A stretch of 64,000 nt of DNA from Mytilus trossulus (Eukaryota > Mollusca > Bivalvia > Mytilida > Mytilidae): assembly GCF_036588685.1 (NCBI RefSeq), contig NC_086376.1, forward strand, positions 58,303,166 through 58,367,165. Reading direction: 5' to 3'. The notes beneath the pieces are model-generated. The model was not told where the DNA came from. It worked only from the letters and a program-made list of their open reading frames with translations, and made no database searches. A program made the translations under genes and the position numbers. This document shows, in pieces, positions 59,421 to 64,000 of the stretch. Positions within the stretch are counted from its first letter, which is position 1. Every line of letters begins with the position of its first letter.

Positions 59421-60298
59421 GTTAATGTAAGATCACAACATAGAAAGACAAACTAAAATATCAATTCAAATGGCTTAACTCAATCAAACGTAGAAACACA
59501 AATGATACACTGAACAATTCATACTTTCCCCATGTCAAAAATTCGAATATATTTTGTCACTTTTGAAAAATGTGAAAAATTATATGTTTTTTTTCTGACA
59601 AAAAAGTAGAGCCATTATCATACCTTTTTGACATCAAAAATTATTTTGGCAATGCAAGAATAATAAACAACTGTAATACAAAACATTATCTAATAAATAG
59701 TCACAAAATAAAAACAATTGATGTAAAAATAACATCTAGGGACAGAATGTTCATGATGGTACAAAAGAACTGCAATGACTTGTAAAACATTAAACTGGTC
59801 ATTTAAATGTAGCTAAACATATACATCGTTATTAATTACCTAGCCAAGGTCTAACAAATGATAATGGACAGTAGTTGGTAAATTAAAATTGTACTTGTTA
59901 GCAACGTTTAGCCAAAGAAGTTCATCTGCAGCATAAAGAAACTTAAAAAAAAAATGCTTTGTTCTATGATACTACCAGTCCATAATAAATATAGCAAAAA
60001 ATACAGAAATAAATTTACATTGTCCTTCATACTCAATATTTATACATATAACTTATACAAATGTTTACCAAAATAAAGTATTTTTATATGATAAACTCTT
60101 TACAGTAAAATTAACATTATTTTAGTCTTATCACAAATATAAGAACATTTCATTGGTTTCAATATTCCTTCAGTAAAATATATTTTAATCATGAAATAAT
60201 CCTAAAAAAACCATTTAACTGGCCACTTTTTCTAATAATTATTCCTTCCTTTCTTTTTAGTATTTTGACAATTTAAACTTACATTAATCCTTCATTCT

Positions 60299-60304
60299 TT
60301 TATT
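60299..60304 (-). terminator. Candidate polyadenylation signal of the right-hand minus-strand gene
   Basis: AATAAA on the minus strand, 162 bases after the TAG stop at 60468-60466. Confidence 0.4.
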
Positions 60305-60465
60305 TTTTAATTTTTGTAAAATATCCAATAACCTTATAAATACTGTATATTTCAGAAGTTATCACAGAAAGGGCTTCAACAAAATCAATGAGGCATTTGG
60401 AATTAGTCTTTTGTAAATTGGAATGCCTGTAATAGTGTGTGTTTTATAGAAATCAACCACAGTGT

Positions 60466-63429
60466 CTATGTCATAACCAGATTAGAAGCTAGTCGGGATG
60501 CAGATTTACTTTTCCCAAGACTTCCGTCCATAAGTTTAGCTGCTCTCTCTTGTGTAAGCTCAAGTTCTCTCCATCTGTTTTCTTCAAGTGCTTTCTGCAA
60601 TAAATTCAAATCACTTTAGAGAATAAAGAAAAAAAAACAGAAAAACAATACAATAAATTTACATATATATTTCAGTTTAGATAAATGTAACACATAAATA
60701 TTATTCAACACTTTTTGAAAGAACAAAAATTTGAAGATGAACAGGTGATTTTGGACCAATGATTAATTACAGGCAGATGAGCTGTGTTAGATAAAAATCA
60801 TCCTTATGCAACTGGATATCAATAAATTTTGTAACTCATTTGTCTTGGTGAATTTTTTTTTACAGAAAGTCTATAACCATTTGAAAATTTATTTTAAAAA
60901 CCATACAAAACAGACCGAAATTCATGTTTTATTTCGTATTTGAAAATCCAAAATCGACAATAGTGTTATACATGCATTAGATCAATAACTATCTGTCGCA
61001 GCTCAAATGTTTGTATACCAAGGAAGATACATTTTTTTACACACTTTTACATTGTTCTGCTTTTTTACAAATCATCTTTAAAAAATAAATTCTATCGTAA
61101 ATTTTTCATGGCAAATAATTGCAAAACTGTTTGAGTGCACTTGTTTAGCAGACATAAGAATGTAACTGATTCAAAATCACATGGATTTCATAATATATTA
61201 CACATTAATTCACATTCAAATGTATTCTAATGCATGAAAGTAGTTACATTTTACACCCCAACTAACATTTAGAAATTAAAGACACATGTTTGCTTTTGCA
61301 GAACACCAAATATCATATATACTTATACTTAAATAAAGTGAAAAGACCAAAAGGTGCTAACCACAAGAAAAAAAAAATTAACTCTGCTTGTGGCAAGGTG
61401 TGCTTCTCTTTGATTTTAATTATAAAAGATCTCCAGAAGGGATTTGACCTCCTCTAACAACCCAAACTGATCACCATAGTACAGCCATGGTCATTGTAAG
61501 AAGGGTTAAACACTTAATTAACAAACAAATCATAAATCATTGCTCTTTACAATACCTTCTGATTAATAAGACTTCTGGTTCTATTATCAGCTGAACTCCG
61601 TTTTGTTCCTAATTTTGCAGATTGTCTTTCTTTCATTCTCTGAGCTTTTCTTTCTTCAAGTCTCTTCTGTAATTCAGTGAGTTTTTCATCTTTTAATTCT
61701 ATTTTCTTTGGTTCTGATTTCTTCTTTGTTTCCAATCTAAAAAGGAAGCAGCTGAACATCTTAATAAATACATATTAAGCATTATCAGTTTCTATAGACG
61801 TTTGTCAATTTCAGATTTGATCCTGTCTATCCTCACTTTTAACACAAGTTGATCCCCTCAACAAATTGTAGCCCCATGCAAATCATGGTCTGCTAAAAAT
61901 GATAAATATGTTTTCAACCCAATTTTACGAAAAATATTATTGATATCAAAAGTTTCTAGTTTAACATGACATTTGAAAAAGTTACATATACACACATTAT
62001 GCACAGATAAACTTTCTCTTTTACGAATTCGAATATCTAAAAATATTCATCTACTGACTAGACAAAGAAACAGATTAAAACTAATTATACTATGCACAGT
62101 CTGATTTCTTATACAGTTATACCTGGTGGCAGCCGCTCTAGTTTGTTCTAGTCTGTGTTTAGAAATTGTTTCTAATGTATTCAGTAACAGCTGGTCTTTA
62201 GCCTGCAAAGTATAACATAATTAATTAATTAATACTATAAACGTGGAAAAAAATACTTTTTGTGCATTCTTGTAAAAAACATGTGAAGATAATGAAAATT
62301 TGAAAAATAAACTTCAAGTTTTGATTTGATTTTATTCTTCACTGAAATAGATTCTTCAGTACAGGTTATTTTGTACAACCTTTCTTGTTTACCAATTTAA
62401 GCTGAGACACTGACAATTTATGATGAATTATCTCCCTTAGAACACATCTATAATTCTAAATTTAGCCTGATGTAAAAACAATGACAAGAAAAATCTGACA
62501 TTGTCATAATTTGTGTATATATACAATTTTACATGGTTGGAAATACCAATGACCAAATCAGACCATTTTTTTTATTGAAAAAGAAAACATTTTTTTTTCA
62601 ATTTCACCCAAAAAAGACCTTACTTTATTTTGTGTAAACCTTGGATAGACAGTGAAATACAAATAATATGCTTACATGCAAACAAGTAAGAACTATAAAT
62701 GATAATTCCTATATTTGGCCTATAAAAACTGTTTGGCATAAGTATGAATCATTTTTTTTTTTGTAGAGAATAAAACTTGCCTCTTTATTCTGAAGTATGT
62801 CATCCCTTCTGGTTTCTTCTGATTCTATCTCTGCAGCTTTACATAAAGACACTCTTTCTCTTAACTGTAAAAGGTTTGCAAATAAAAGCATGGAAACATC
62901 TAGTAACTTAATCTACATCACAAATCTGCTTACAAAATATAACTAAACAAGAAAATTCTTTAAAGTTAAAATGCTGCATTTAGGTTTCACCTATAAATAT
63001 TTATTCCTTCAAAGATTTCTCAATGAGAAAAAAAAATATATAACAGTTCTCTCTTTAAGGAAAAAATATGTTTACAGACTTCTCTATAAGAAAAATACAA
63101 GAATCAAGTGATGTTACAACAACAAAATATTTTTGTAATATTCCACTTCTCAAAAATAAAATCATAAAACCTATCTTTTCCAAGTAAGAGAGATGTATTA
63201 AAAATGTGGAAACAACCAAATCTCTTTTGATCTAAGAAGCATCCTTACAAGATATATGAATTATTAACACTAACAAAAACTGGCTTACCTCTGCTATAGA
63301 CATTTCACTCAGTAAACCATGACCAGCAGATTCAGAAAGGTCCACCAATTTCTGTCGTATAATAGGAACAGCCTCCATGGCTTTTATTTGGTGTATTAGT
63401 TCCATTTTCCTTCTCATTTCTAATTCAGC
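60466..63429 (-). CDS. C-terminal five exons of a coiled-coil protein, probably CFAP99-like (5' end beyond window)
   Basis: Exons on the minus strand: 63429-63289, 62864-62781, 62202-62123, 61736-61556, 60594-60466 (TAG). They join in phase to give the last 204 residues. The first visible exon begins AELEMRRKMELIHQIKAME and continues VPIIRQKLVDLSESAGHGLL; the next is RERVSLCKAAEIESEETRRD. Then come a Lys/Glu/Arg-rich helix (LQKRLEERKAQRMKERQ) and a basic tail ending in SRLASNLVMT. The order of these blocks fits what I recall of the C-terminus of CFAP99, a ciliary axoneme protein, but I cannot confirm this. One donor is GC rather than GT (62780-62779). No enzymatic motif is visible. The rest of the gene lies beyond the right edge; 63430-64000 is intron. 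Confidence 0.85.
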
Positions 63430-64000
63430 CTGTAAAGAGAAATATCTGAGATTTATAAAAAATATAATTCAAACTAAACACAACAATTGTATCTTTTTTT
63501 TATGCTACTAATATCTAGGAATGATGTTGGTTTATTTGGATATTAAACTAGTTTTTTGTAACAAAAAGTGCTTCAAAGTTAGTTACTACTTTTCGTATCA
63601 TTTAATTCTATTGTTTTTGTCGTAAGTATGCTAATGAGGGAATTCAGTTTTCCTTGAATTTAAGTTAGTTGTACTGTTTTGCTGTAGCATCTATTTCCAG
63701 TGTTAGCTCAGAATTATGTTTAACTCTACTATATACTAAAACCTCCCTGTCACAATGTGTAGGTATTCCAGGGGTGATGTTCAGTTTACTGTTGGCTCTT
63801 GAATTTTAAAATTTAATAGACAGTTTTTTTTTCTTCATTAAAGTCTTCCTTCTTGGATCTTTATTCAGTTAGAGGCCATATGTTGACCTCTTAATTTGAA
63901 AGTTTTCCTTTTATCATTCTTTTTACTTAGGTTGATAGTTGTACCACTGGAAATAATATCAACTTTCTCTATTTTCATTATAGGTTTTTTTGTATCAAAA
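63430..64000. other. Intron of the right-hand gene up to the window edge
   Basis: No exon seen. AGAGGCCATATGTTGACCTC near 63872 is a fragment related to the 35.7 kb dispersed repeat. Confidence 0.5.

Noticed and set aside
61547-61759. Start codon MFSCFLFRLETKKK for a 70-residue protein
   Set aside because: The MFSCFLF part is intron; a CCTTTTTAG acceptor sits directly before ATTGGAAAC, and the exon joins in phase with those upstream.

Overview
This window looks like a bivalve mollusc nuclear genome, most likely a mussel of the Mytilus group. The DNA is AT-rich and the genes are split by many small introns with clean GT-AG borders. Between and inside the genes lie dense families of dispersed repeats whose style (a tandem-repeat element with ACGACGG microsatellite, small TA-flanked MITEs, a tRNA-derived SINE) I associate with mussels. 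The species call is inference; the eukaryotic exon-intron structure is seen directly.

Layout, left to right. 0.6-3.6 kb: a satellite of about 44 monomers of 67-69 bp. 3.6-6.6 kb: repeat debris, including a hAT-like end. 6.656-24.253 kb (+): a complete 18-exon gene for the ER stress kinase PERK (EIF2AK3), 1047 residues, with signal peptide, luminal domain, transmembrane segment, split kinase domain and stop. Its introns hold at least five mobile or hairpin elements and a decayed tandem duplication of the exon for the glycine-rich loop. 25-33 kb: repeats, including a PIF/Harbinger-like element (TTA target duplication) broken by a 2.8 kb tandem-repeat element. 33.405-35.211 kb (-): a cryptic four-exon gene for a 105-residue coiled-coil protein, found only by joining short exons. 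37.571-38.074 kb (-): an intact 167-codon reading frame related to the helicase domain of CRESS-DNA virus Rep proteins. It appears to lack all the usual ATPase residues and has a perfect heat-shock-element-like sequence beside its ATG. 40.07-42.33 kb: a second, inverted copy of the tandem-repeat element. 44.107-53.972 kb (+): a nine-exon gene for a TRIM-like NHL-repeat protein of 1129 residues, with coiled coil, four-cysteine motif, disordered middle with repeated SUMO-consensus and tryptophan motifs, and C-terminal NHL propeller. One intron holds a hAT-type element with an exact 8-bp target duplication. 54-60 kb: repeats, including a tRNA-like SINE. 60.466-63.429 kb and beyond (-): the last five exons of a coiled-coil protein, probably CFAP99-like, running off the right edge.

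The genes do not form an operon or a shared pathway; they are ordinary neighbours in a repeat-rich chromosome. The observations I find most worth following are the Rep-derived open reading frame, the cryptic 105-residue gene, a 7-codon uORF abutting the PERK start codon, the tandem decayed kinase exons, and the SUMO-site and tryptophan-motif repeats in the NHL protein.
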